Source: Rhododendron vialii (Eukaryota > Streptophyta > Magnoliopsida > Ericales > Ericaceae). From it: 64,000 bases of DNA. Shown piece after piece: positions 1-9,434 of this stretch (positions are counted from its first letter, which is position 1; every line of letters starts with the position of its first letter). A program made the position numbers and the translations under genes. The stretch is taken from the NCBI RefSeq assembly GCF_030253575.1, contig NC_080560.1, forward strand, positions 37,031,001 through 37,095,000. Reading direction: 5' to 3'. Below the pieces are notes generated by a model. The model ran no database searches, had not been told where the DNA came from, and was given only the letters and a program-made list of their open reading frames with translations.

Positions 1-84
1 AGCAAGCGGTAAAATAGCCGAAGAAGCGAACAACAGTACCAACACGATAAATAACTTGGCGAAGAGACTCTTAGGGAAAACCAT
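1..84 (-). CDS. Small secreted peptide precursor, N-terminal part (cut by window edge)
   Basis: Reading the minus strand from the ATG at 84 gives a start MVFPKSLFAKLFIVLVLLFA followed by a small-residue stretch, a typical secretory signal peptide. It is clearly paralogous to the intact precursor at 3667-3885, which begins MAFPKSLLTKLFIVLVLLFS. The rest of the gene lies beyond position 1, so the mature peptide is not visible. A TATA-like element sits about 150 bp upstream (235-247), at the same spacing as in the paralogue. The upstream 240-370 sequence is also similar to that upstream of the paralogue, so the duplication included the promoter. Gene status is inferred from the paralogue. Confidence 0.55.
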   Translation of the reverse strand, partial: MVFPKSLFAKLFIVLVLLFASSAILPLA

Positions 85-232
85 CTTGTTAATTAACAAA
101 ATATTTGTTCAAAAACAAAATCTTTTTTACAAAATGGATGACCCTTTGTTTGTAATAATATGGAACACAGATTGGGGACTAGAGATGGAAAAATGAGAAC
201 TTTTTTAGGATGTGATGTATTTGTTGAGAGCA

Positions 233-250
233 TTTGTCTATATATAGGCA
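233..250 (-). promoter_or_regulatory. TATA-like element of the edge peptide gene
   Basis: A tatatatagg-type core on the minus strand lies ~150 bp upstream of the ATG at 84. The paralogous gene at 3667-3885 has the same core at the same distance (4031-4040), which supports it as a real core promoter. Confidence 0.4.
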
Positions 251-974
251 TAGGCTTTTGGTTTGTGTTTGACTTGGCCATGGTTTAAGGTTTGAATCAC
301 GTTGGTCCATGTTCTGAAATCAAACACACGGCCGTTGAATCCCAAAAGCAGCATTTGTTTAAAGGAATCAGATTGTCAATTTTAAATTCTTGTAGGGGAG
401 TGATTTTCACACCCGTCTTTTGGATATCTATTCTTCCTTTTTTTTTGGTTTTTTAGTATTGAAAGCGTGTATTTTTTAGGAGCTAAAAGACAAAACAAAA
501 AAAAAGAATATAAAAAAAGGAAGTGTGAAAATCATTTCTCTTGTTATACTATAAGATAAGATGAAAATATAGCTGTTTAGCAATGCTGAGCAAGAAATTA
601 AACAATTATTTAGCTATATACGAGTGGTGTATAGAAAAAAAAAATGCAGAAAAACATGCTCTGCACAAATTAATATTGGCGTTGATTTACTCAATGTGAT
701 TATGCATGACATTCTTACGTAGCGTTGCAAACGAACAAAGCTGTACGAGAATATCTCAAGGCTCAAGTAGTATAATAAATGAGCCGAGCTTAACGCTCTA
801 AAGCTCAGCTCGCTTCATTTGGATAGTCTTGATTCCTTCATAGAGACTCATTTTTTTAAACGAGCAGAGCGCTTGATCTCGAATTATAGGTTTATTTAAT
901 AAACGAACTGAACTCGAACACTAAGTTATCAAAGGCGATTTTAATTGCAATAATACCGTCAAATAGATTATCAT
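251..974. other. Non-coding: peptide-gene upstream region and hAT relic
   Basis: No coding region is visible. 250-370 matches the upstream sequence of the peptide gene at 3885 and the relics near 4800-4985 and 6000-6120. 745-905 is rich in gagccgagct/agctcggctc-type words and resembles the inside of the hAT MITE at 30879-31327, so it is probably a decayed relative. Confidence 0.35.
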
Positions 975-1375
975 ATATATGGTCCACTTGGGGGGTCCCA
1001 TACAAATGATTCAGGCAAGGAATTATTATTTACAAAATTTCAAGGGAATGTGCAAAAAAATCATCTCAATCGGATAAATGCAAGTGCTTGATCCAATCTT
1101 TTGATTTTTCATTTAGAAGTTAGGATCCTCAATTCTGAATAAAAAAATTCAAAGATTGGTTTAAGCACTTTCCCAAAAGTGCTGAAGTACTAAAATTATT
1201 TTTTTTCACAAAATACAAAGGGAAAAAAAGCCTCTTTAGTACTTCTAATTAATACCTTTGGAAAAATAGGGCTTAATGTTATCCGATTGAGCTTTTTTTT
1301 TTCAAGGCCACTTAAAAGTTAATTAATGCCTCGGATCATTTTGTGTGAGATCATGATCCCGGAGTGAACTCCACA
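975..1375. mobile_element. Fold-back (inverted-repeat) MITE, decayed
   Basis: The left arm has ggtcccatacaaatgattc and later caatcggataaatgcaagtg. The right arm carries the reverse-complement partners (atccgattgagc, cctcggatcattttgtgtga, gaactccac). The arms fold on each other with an AT-rich centre. The same family is seen at 62828-63112 and in the interior of 22434-22821. Ends are approximate and no target-site duplication was found. Confidence 0.5.
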
Positions 1376-1464
1376 TGTCGATCTGTACACAATGGGTACC
1401 CTTCCGCCGTTACGCTGCATAGACGAATTTGGTGTTTAATATGTTCTATCGCAAATGCGTGAAA

Positions 1465-1807
1465 TGGAATATATATACTGGACGGTTCCGGGGACACTTA
1501 AAAAAACCCTTAAAAAATCCTCCAAATCTTAATCTCATAGTTCCCGATCAAATTTTAATGATCCGAGCCGCTCAATGTGTTCAGAACGTGATTTTAAGGG
1601 TCCTCATGAGAAACTGGCAAAAAAACTAACCGGGAAGGGCTTGATTTGAGCAGTTTTTTATTGAACTGTTCAATAAAGTTCAATAAAAAACTGTTTGGAT
1701 GAAGCCCTTCCCGGTCATTTTTTTTGTTGATTTCTCGCGGGCGCCCTTAAAATCACGTTCTGATTACATTGAGCGGCTCGGATCATCAAAATTCGATCGG
1801 GAACTTG

Positions 1808-1842
<35 letters not shown>

Positions 1843-1890
1843 TAAGGGTTTTTTTAAGTGCCTCTGGATCGCCCCGATATGTGTGTGTGT
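1465..1890. mobile_element. Fold-back MITE with poly-G interruption
   Basis: The left arm (acggttccggggacacttaa, cgatcaaattttaatgatcc, gagccgctcaatgt, accgggaagggcttgat) is mirrored in the right arm (aagcccttcccggtca, cattgagcggctcggatcat, cgatcgggaact, and a terminal gtgcctctggatcgcc). The turn is around 1650-1690. A second member of the family, split by another insertion, lies at 29800-30375. A G30 run (1811-1840) replaces part of the right arm. Confidence 0.6.
1811..1840. repeat. Poly-G homopolymer (about 30 bp)
   Basis: An uninterrupted run of about 30 G lies in the right arm of the fold-back element. Its length may be affected by sequencing or assembly error. Confidence 0.85.
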
Positions 1891-3666
1891 TCCCCAAAGG
1901 ACCAGTCCGGACGAGTGACTGAACCAAAAATAAAAATACTGTAAAAGATTTCAGTCAACGGTATCTACAAGTGACTAGATCAAATCAAACCTTGAATGAA
2001 GCCGTGTGAGTCTTAAACAAGCATTGAAACTTTTCATTCATCTAAGCTTGTAGCATAATTTTATCTCAATTTTCATTTTTTGAGAACTCAAAGGTTTGAA
2101 TTTCATAGCTAGGGATAGGTACCAAAATTATCGGACTCGGAGGGATAGTCTAAATCACAAGCGGACTATCAAGAGAGAAGGCTAAGATTGTCTCCGAGTT
2201 TACAGTAGATGGGTAAAGGCCCGTGTTTTTCTTTTCCTCATACATCAAATCTTTTATCAACAATATGAGGTTCTTAGTATATTTTGGTTAGTTGAAATTT
2301 CTATACTTGGATAATTAAACCGAGGCACGCTGCTTCCACGTGAGTCGTGGGCCAAAGTCTCAAAGTACTTTTAACTCACTGTTAAAAAAATTTCACAACC
2401 AAAATGGTTAATACCATATCCTCGATCGGTCCATATCTTGATGGTTTGATTTACGGGAAGTACGGCAATACATGCCCTTTATTTAGGTGTCAACATAATT
2501 GAGATGTATGGTTTAAGTTGTGTTGTCTTGCCTCTTTTCTCCTTTTGATCATCGTATCTGTACTCACTTTGATTAATAAATTTCTTTTGCCTTTCGAAAA
2601 AAATTCATAACATTAAGACAAAAATTTATACGCACAATTAAAAGCCGAAATTAAGCTTTATATTATGGATTTTGGTACAACGTTATATACATATATATCA
2701 TAAATATTCGTCCATTATCATGCATTTCTACTCACTACTCAGCTTAATTAACGAGTGCATATCGACACATATCGTACACTTTAAATAGTATAGGCCTCTA
2801 TTTTTATTTTTATTTTTGAAAGTAAATAGACTTTAGAGAACCAGAAATGTTTCACAAGATGTCAAGAACTATCAAAAATGACCAAAAGGACACCCAACTG
2901 CATGTTCCTTACCAATCCATTTTAGGAATTGGTGAGTCCATGAATTGTTCGGGTTGTTTGTGTCATTCTTGTTGAGATCTATTTCTTCGACAATGATATG
3001 TTTTTCCTGTTTTTCATATTAACTTCTTGTCATAGTTAATTACTCAAGTTTATTATAAAATAAAAAATCTTGTAAAAAAATGTTTGACAAGCACATGATA
3101 TGTTTGCCCTATTGAATTAGGGGGCAAATAATTATAATATCACACGGTTGCGAATATTTTTTCTGCATTGTCTCTACCAATTTTTGCATTGTAGTTGGTT
3201 TCTCGACCATCTAGTTGCATGGGAATTGGAGACCCTGCCATGAGCAAAGGACAGCAGGGTGTGCTAGGTGCAAATACGGTCCGTTTTGTAGCCAATTTGA
3301 GTGTCAATCGATTACGCCTTGGCCCTTGGGCCACGTTTGGGACATCGATTATTTATGGGCCCAGATGGGTTTTTCATCGTAAGTAATATGTTCAAATCTC
3401 ACTTGCTACTTGATAATTTTATGGTAAAGTTGCAATTTTGTCTAACAACCTTTTAAATGTACAAATCGTAATACATCTTATATATACCCAAAAATTCATG
3501 AAATCATACAAATAACTAAACTCTCGTAGTGGGTTAGAGAGAAAAAATAAAAAATTTACTTATGGATGCTCAACCAATCTTGATTGGGTTGATGATACGC
3601 GACATCAACTTTATAGCTCTATCGACCACATCATCAAGAGCCTTAAATCGTCCATGTCAACTTAGC
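1891..3666. other. Intergenic, no supported gene
   Basis: AT-rich DNA with frequent stops on both strands. Around 3195-3386 both strands stay open for ~60 codons with higher GC, but I recognise no domain, signal peptide or paralogue there. Nothing else can be supported. Confidence 0.5.
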
Positions 3667-3885
3667 TCACTTCCCACCGGGAATGTAAGTGCTGGGATTA
3701 CTGCCAGATGGGGTCACAGGTCCTCTCTGCAGAGATTGGATCACCGGAACTTTCCTCCCTACAATTCTCCAGGTTTCTCCACGGACCGGCCTCATTGCTT
3801 TAGCAAGCTGTAAACTTGTTGAAGAGCTGAATAACAACACCAACACAATGAATAACTTTGTCAAGAGACTCTTAGGGAAAGCCAT
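3667..3885 (-). CDS. Small secreted (signalling-type) peptide precursor
   Basis: A 72-residue precursor. Residues 1-30 form a strong signal peptide (MAFPKSLLTKLFIVLVLLFS, then SSTSLQLAKA). A short basic middle region follows, ending in a proline/glycine-rich tail RGPVTPSGSNPSTYIPGGK. This layout (signal peptide, variable linker, conserved Pro-rich C-terminus) is that of plant post-translationally processed peptides such as the CEP, PIP and IDA groups. I cannot assign it to one family, and there are no cysteines for a disulfide-rich peptide. The inner ATG at 3885 is chosen over 4071 because it starts the signal peptide and lies 150 bp downstream of a TATA-like element. The paralogue at 1-84 shares the signal peptide. 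Whether it is expressed is not known. Confidence 0.6.
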   Translation of the reverse strand: MAFPKSLLTKLFIVLVLLFSSSTSLQLAKAMRPVRGETWRIVGRKVPVIQSLQRGPVTPSGSNPSTYIPGGK

Positions 3886-4027
3886 CTTGTTAAGAAATCT
3901 AATGAGTACCCTTTGGTTTGCAACAATATGGAACTCACAAAATATGAGGAATAGAGGGAGATATTGGTACTTCAGTTTTTTTCTTTCTGAGATTGATATA
4001 CTTGTTTGAGGGGCTATATCTATATGA

Positions 4028-4045
4028 GGGTATATATAGGCATGG
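4028..4045 (-). promoter_or_regulatory. TATA-like element of the secreted-peptide gene
   Basis: A tatatatagg core at 4031-4040 (reverse strand) lies ~150 bp upstream of the ATG at 3885, with the same spacing as in the edge paralogue. Confidence 0.4.
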
Positions 4046-4171
4046 ATTTCGGTTTGTGGGTTCAAATGCAATTGGGTTTTCTTGACCTGGGCGTTGAGAT
4101 AGCTTGTGTTGACTTGGCCGGGGGGTCCTTTGGTCTATATTAATTACTCCTATGATATGAAATCAAACATG

Positions 4172-4363
4172 GTGGCTTTGAATCCCAATTAATACAAGTA
4201 TTTTGTTTCAAGGGGTCGAGTTGAAAAGTACAAAAGTTAAATCATAAATGTATACTATTTTACTACAGTGGCTTTGAATCCCAATTAATACAAGTATTTT
4301 GTTTCAAGGGGTCGAGTTGAAAAGTACAAAAGTTAAATCATAAATGTATACTATTTTACTACA
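4172..4363. repeat. Perfect tandem duplication, 96 bp x 2
   Basis: 4172-4267 is repeated without visible change at 4268-4363 (both begin gtggctttgaatcccaatta and end ttactaca). It lies in the upstream region of the peptide gene. The identity indicates a recent event. Confidence 0.9.
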
Positions 4364-4559
4364 GTACTATTTGGTTATGGACGTTGCTCCCCTACCATTC
4401 ACAACGTGCCGCATGCACAGTATTATCTTTTGTAAAATAGGGTGAGTTCTCTTCTTCTTCTTTTTTTATAATCGAATATTCAGATCAGTTTACACGTACA
4501 TCGACTAATTTCTGGGCCTTGTAGGTAATGACCGGGCATAACCTCCAATGACCCTAAGA

Positions 4560-4736
4560 CCTTGTTCGGTTAAGGATTTTGAATTCTAATCATTATTTTA
4601 TTTCTCTTTAATCATTACTCTCATTTTTTCTCGCTCTCTCTTTACAATCATTACATCTATTTCCATTTATTACTTTATTTCTCTCTACACTCATTACCTA
4701 CAAATTCAAAATCCCTAAACGATCAAACAGAGTCTA
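4560..4736. mobile_element. Short MITE-like element with gttcggttaagg / aaacgatcaaacag ends
   Basis: The left end cttgttcggttaaggatttt and the right end aaatccctaaacgatcaaac are imperfect inverted repeats. The inside is a run of tcattac/tctct words. Similar elements occur at 12715-12930 and 30114-30318, and a fragment near 34610-34690. Confidence 0.45.
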
Positions 4737-5399
4737 AGGTTTGAAATTTTTAGCCTCCGTGTAAATGAAATCTGTGACCTCATGGAACAACACTGATTTT
4801 ATGGGCATGGATTTTGATTTGTAGGTCAAGTAATGCGATTGGGTATTCATGACTTAGGGGTGGAGGGAGATTTTGTTGACTCTGCCATGGTTAAAAGTTT
4901 GAATCGCAATTTTTGGTCTATATTCCGCGCCGAATTCAAACACATGGTAGATTGAGGCCCAAACATCATTTTTTTTGTTCCCGATAACCGGATGTTCGGG
5001 CTATCTTGCATGCACTTCGAACAATTTTTGAGACCCTAAAGTTAACGATTGGACAAATTCTCCAATGACTCCAAGGTTGCAATGTTTGGCCCCCGTAGAA
5101 GTCGAACATGCGATCTCATGAAGAACAAACAATTATTTGCTTTTGTGGACAAGTGGCCAAACCCCAGGGTTCAAACTTCAAATTACATTTGTTTTAAAGA
5201 AGTCTTGGTTGAAAAGTTCAGGGTTTAAATGACATCCTAAGTTTTAGTAGCTTTCATGGTCGTTGGTTTATTTATGTTCACCTTGACATGATTGGCACGC
5301 GTTTTTGGTCGGATTTCAATCTGGATTGTAATGGAATTAGGGAACATGCGACCCTATATTTTGAAGTTTGCTGCCAAGCACCTCAGCAAAAGCAGGTGT
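4737..5399. other. Non-coding with relic peptide-gene promoter
   Basis: 4800-4985 matches the 4020-4190 upstream block of the peptide gene (ggcatggatttt, then a ttgactctgccatgg-type word, then ttgaatcgcaattt, then tggtctatatt). No precursor follows it on the minus strand, so it is a promoter-only relic. A second, weaker one is at 6000-6120. Confidence 0.4.
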
Positions 5400-5548
5400 A
5401 GAATGGCCGATCCGGCCGTTCATCTCGGCAATCGACGGCTCGAATCTTAACTGAGCAATGGACAATTCATGTTTGTATACATGCAAATTCAATTCGAGCT
5501 GTTCGTGCTGAAATGAATGGCCGGATTAACCGCTCGGCACAGCTTTGC
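5400..5548. repeat. Inverted repeat (short fold-back)
   Basis: gccgatccggccgttcatct and the following cggcaatcgacggctcgaat pair imperfectly with attcgagctgttcgtgctga and aatgaatggccggattaac at the other end. Related words recur at 8836-9058. Probably a decayed MITE. Confidence 0.4.
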
Positions 5549-6838
5549 AGGGAGATGCTTAGCAGCATCCCCTGTCTCTTGGCCAAGGGATTATGGGTTT
5601 CTTTTCCTCCATATGGGAGATTAAGAGAACCTATGAGTTTTGTACTTGCTTTAATTCGCCTAGCAACGGTGGGATCGGTTACAGAACTATGAAAAAGTGC
5701 AACGATAACATTGTCAGGCAAGAGTAAAGTGCTTGAATCTTGTTTCTTAACCTCAAATCGTATTCCAGTGGAAAGTTTAAACGTTAATGGGTTAACCCTA
5801 GGTGTTGGCCCGGCGGTCAAAATTAGAGGGTTGATGTCTCCTCAAGTCCTACCACCTCTTTTGGGAGCCAATCTATACGGAATTTTGCTCTGACTTTAAT
5901 TAATGCCCCCTCTAATGAACGTTGAGATTAGTCTCCCATGATTAGTTGAAATGTACGTAAGCTGACCCGCACGCCAATGTTATGGGAAACAAAAACGTTT
6001 GAATGCGTTTTATTTTGAGTTTGCCTATTTGGTTGTTTCGTGTTGACTTTACCAACCATGGCTTGCAGTTTGAACCACTGCGGTCAAACTACAAAATCAA
6101 CCATGTTTTTTTAGTAGTGCATCCTGTTAGATGGGTTGAATTCAAATCTCCAAATTGTACCATGTTTAGTTTCAGTTTGTGAAAAGTAAAGGAAAATAAC
6201 AGATGATGATGTAACCTTGAATTCGCGAATTTTAAGTAAGGACAATGACATCTAGTTAACTAGTTTCATATTTGTGTTTAGGAAGAAGAAGCATTGGTTA
6301 GGGATGCGGCCAATGGCGGATCTAATGTGGGACAGGGTCCCTTGCCCCATGAATTTTGTATTATGACTATTAAACACAAATGAATTTATCTTATATTTGA
6401 TTCCCTTAAAAACCCATGCTAGTGTCCCAAAGTTTAAAATGTCGTTTACTTTTGCATAAGAACTTCGGCCGTGTTAACCAGTTGAGAGTAGCTCAGTTGG
6501 ATACCTTTGTACACTTCTATGAGAAAAGATTAGGCGGTCAATCTTTGCCGAAAGCAAAATTGATTATTTCTTCTTCTGAATATATAGGGGTGGTATGTTC
6601 TCCTAATTCAATTGCAAATTGGTTATTATGAGTGTATGTCTCATTTGATGTAATTCAGATACTTGTAAAAACGAAATCGACCATATTGATATTTAGCGAA
6701 CTAAACTCGTCCCTTGTTGGCCTAACAACCTATTAAAACGGACAAACATGTTGCTCAAGACTAGACTACCAGGACCTCTTCCTGGACCCACATCGTAGAT
6801 ATCGGAGGTGATATTATTATCCCAAAGGTCTTAACTCC
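5549..6838. other. Intergenic, no supported gene
   Basis: A 117-codon minus-strand open stretch (5467-5820) and a 71-codon plus-strand one (6416-6631) have no recognisable domain, signal peptide or paralogue in the window. The rest is AT-rich. Confidence 0.45.
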
Positions 6839-7046
6839 CTTAGGCTCTGTTTGGAAGTGAAGGAAAGAAAGTGAAAAGGAAAGAAAATAATGAAGAGGAA
6901 AATGAGATGGAAAATTAGTGAGAAATTGAGAGGAAAGTTGAGTTAGAATTTAAAATTTTCCCTTCTTTTTTAAGAATCAAACAAGGGTGGAGAAAATTTT
7001 AAAAATTTTCACATCTTTCCACAAACTTCCAAACAAACCCTAATCT
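6839..7046. mobile_element. MITE with ttaggctctgtttgg / ccaaacaaaccctaa ends
   Basis: The left end ttaggctctgtttggaagtg and the right end cttccaaacaaaccctaa are near-perfect inverted repeats. The inside is purine-rich on the left (ggaaag/gaagag) and mirrored by pyrimidine-rich sequence on the right. About 205 bp. Superfamily not settled. Confidence 0.6.
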
Positions 7047-7420
7047 CAATATATATGTAGGCCGTAAACGTAAAAACTAAAAACCAAAGTTTGTGCAATG
7101 TATGTAACACAAACAAATCTCTTAAATTTAAAAGGTTACGTTAGCTTAAAAGAGCATTTAATCAATCTATAATTACTCAAACATTAATGTCGTGATCATT
7201 CACTTCATTCATGAGTTACGAATTAGAGTATCTCAGGATCAGGAATATCGATCCAACATAGGTTATACGCAACAAAAGATAAAAAGGGCATAGATTGTAC
7301 GATCATTGAAATCATGGCCGTCTCCAACTATTGACATATATAACGAAAGTCAACCAACGCTTATTGGGCTCATCGGTGGATGAACAGCTAGGCCCGGCTT
7401 CGCCGGCCCAAGGCCCCAAT

Positions 7421-7846
7421 ATGTCCGCCTCAAGATTCCTCCTCTTGTTTGGATCACTACTACTACTATCGTTCATTCCTTCTAGTACAGTTTTAGCCAT
7501 CCCTTTGGTCATCGAAAACAAAAGCGGGAGAAACGATTCCTTGGGGTGTAGTGGATGGGGGTCAATATGGGCCTCAGAAACTGGGTATAGCATTGAATTC
7601 GCCGACGGGGAAACGGCCACCATGGATCTGCCACCGATGGAGCCGGGTAGCGGAAGGTGGGGGATAAGTTGTTTGCATTGCGGCATCGCTTCCAGGGGGG
7701 TCCCGATGAAAATAGGGCCTTATTGGGACGCCTTGGATGTGACAAAATGCAAGGACAAGTGTTTTTTGCGAGTCCTGCCCAGTAACCTCACTTGGTGGAA
7801 TGACCATGATCAGGAATGGCAGCAGTGGCCTTTGAGGCGTTTTTGA
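7421..7846 (+). CDS. Small secreted Cys-containing protein, possibly S1/self-incompatibility-like
   Basis: 141 residues. Residues 1-26 are a signal peptide (MSASRFLLLFGSLLLLSFIP, then SSTVLA), followed by a mature part opening IPLVIENKSGRNDSLGC. Five cysteines lie in the mature part (one early, a CLHC pair, a CKDKC pair), and the C-terminus is Trp-rich (WW, EWQQWP). The order (strand-like VIEN opening, central hydrophobic-aromatic core, C-x-x-x-C near the end followed by a Trp/Asp-rich tail) is reminiscent of the plant S1 (S-protein homologue) family, which is the same size. The match is weak and I could not confirm the family cysteine pattern. The internal ATG at 7421 is chosen because it begins the signal peptide; an upstream in-frame ATG (7331) would bury it. 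One exon, higher GC than its surroundings. Confidence 0.5.
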   Translation: MSASRFLLLFGSLLLLSFIPSSTVLAIPLVIENKSGRNDSLGCSGWGSIWASETGYSIEFADGETATMDLPPMEPGSGRWGISCLHCGIASRGVPMKIGPYWDALDVTKCKDKCFLRVLPSNLTWWNDHDQEWQQWPLRRF

Positions 7847-8835
7847 GGATAAAAGAGGAAAAAAAGAGGGCAGCAGGTTGCGGACCGAATTATCGCAGTC
7901 ATAATTTTTTACTTTAAAAAGATTTGTTTCTGAAATGTTTGCTTTAATCGTACCCATTCGGATCCGATCAGTTGTATATGTTCGGCTCGACCAAGATTTT
8001 TCTGCATTTTCAATTTTAGATTGTGAATTGTAGTTTTTTTTTTGTTATTACAAATAAAAATAAACTTTAATCTGTAGAGTGTTTGGATGATTTATAGATT
8101 ATACAATAGAGTAGTGTTTAAAAGTATAATCATCAAAAAAAATTATGAGTTAGTCTTTTACCATCTTGTCCTTGGTTATTCATAACCATGGTCTTATAAA
8201 GTGCATAAATAACCCTTTTAGACATAAATATTTTAGATATTTCTAACATCGTTTGGTTTTTCCACTTTGCAAATACTTTGTATTCTATTTTCGAAAGTCT
8301 CAAATGTAATCTTGGTAAAAATGCTATTACTATTTCGTCGAAAAGGACAAAATAATTTCGTGATCGTCGAGATTACAAAACAGGACGACAATCGAATTCT
8401 TACATACTGTAATTCAAATATAAAATGCCACAAAAGTAAGAAAAGATCACAAAAATAAGAAAAGGTCACAAAGAATGCAGGCGTGCTGCAAATAACACGA
8501 GGACAAATGTGGAAATTCCATAAAATCCCGTATTTTTCCCCTTATGATTGTCAGGAATGTTGTGTTGGAAATTGATTCACAAGAAAAGTGAAAGGAGATG
8601 AAGTGAAGAAAAAATGAAAATCATTTTTCTGTACGTGTTCTGTTAACAAAGAATCTTACAGGAAAACAAGAAATCCTTCATTTTGGCAAAACCTATTTTG
8701 CTGGAAGGTGTTTCTCAATGGAAAAGTTGAGGCTGTGGGTCTTACAACTTTCTTGGTAATTGAGCACTCATAAAATTACATGAAAGTTGATTTTCTCGTC
8801 CTTTCCCATTCTTTCCGTGAGTCCTCCTTGTGAGG
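7847..8835. other. Intergenic, no supported gene
   Basis: AT-rich DNA downstream of the secreted-protein gene, containing its presumed 3' untranslated region. Short open stretches at 8233-8469 overlap on both strands and have low-complexity composition. Nothing recognisable. Confidence 0.5.
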
Positions 8836-9058
8836 ATCGTGTGAGGATTTCCATGGGATCCGGACCGTTCATCTCTGCAATTAATAGTTCGGATTAAAAA
8901 CAAACTCTTCCGGGGAAAAGTCAACTCTTTCCTAACTCTTCTCCAGAAAAGTTCGTTTTCAATTCGAATCATTGATTGTCGAGATAGACAATCTGAATAC
9001 AAATCATCACCCATTCTTATAAAATAGTATCCTCGTAGAGGATCCGGATCCACTGAAC
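8836..9058. mobile_element. Decayed fold-back element
   Basis: gggatccggaccgttcatct on the left is mirrored by ggatccggatccactgaacg on the right; tgattgtcgagatagacaat near the middle is itself imperfectly palindromic. Same word family as 5400-5548. Confidence 0.4.
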
Positions 9059-9434
9059 GGAGCCTTAGAAATTAGAATGTGAAAGATGCTCTTGACCTCA
9101 TTCTCAAATTGTGTCCATAGCATTCGATTTTCAAACTTAATTTTTTCAGAATTTATATATACACACACACACACACATTGCACCTAAGCTCCAAACCGTC
9201 GGAATCTACTATTGCATAATCTAGAATCGTTAATGAACCTCCCAAACACCTCCCACGATTGAAAACACATTATTTTTAATATCTTTTTAGTACTCAAAAA
9301 ATTACGCAAAATTAATCCATGCGAAAAAAATTCCACAAAAACAGAAAAATAATGTCAACCCAAAATAGGACTAAGCTCTGTCCGTCTATGCCATAGATCA
9401 CTAGAGAGAGAAAGGGCTGAGGACGCAGAAGAAG

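Noticed and set aside
1811-1840. Poly-G run as a biological G-quadruplex element
   Set aside because: Single homopolymer within a decayed MITE arm, with likely length error; no support for a function.
5467-5820. 117-codon minus-strand open frame
   Set aside because: Overlaps a fold-back element, no recognised domain, no signal peptide, no paralogue in the window.
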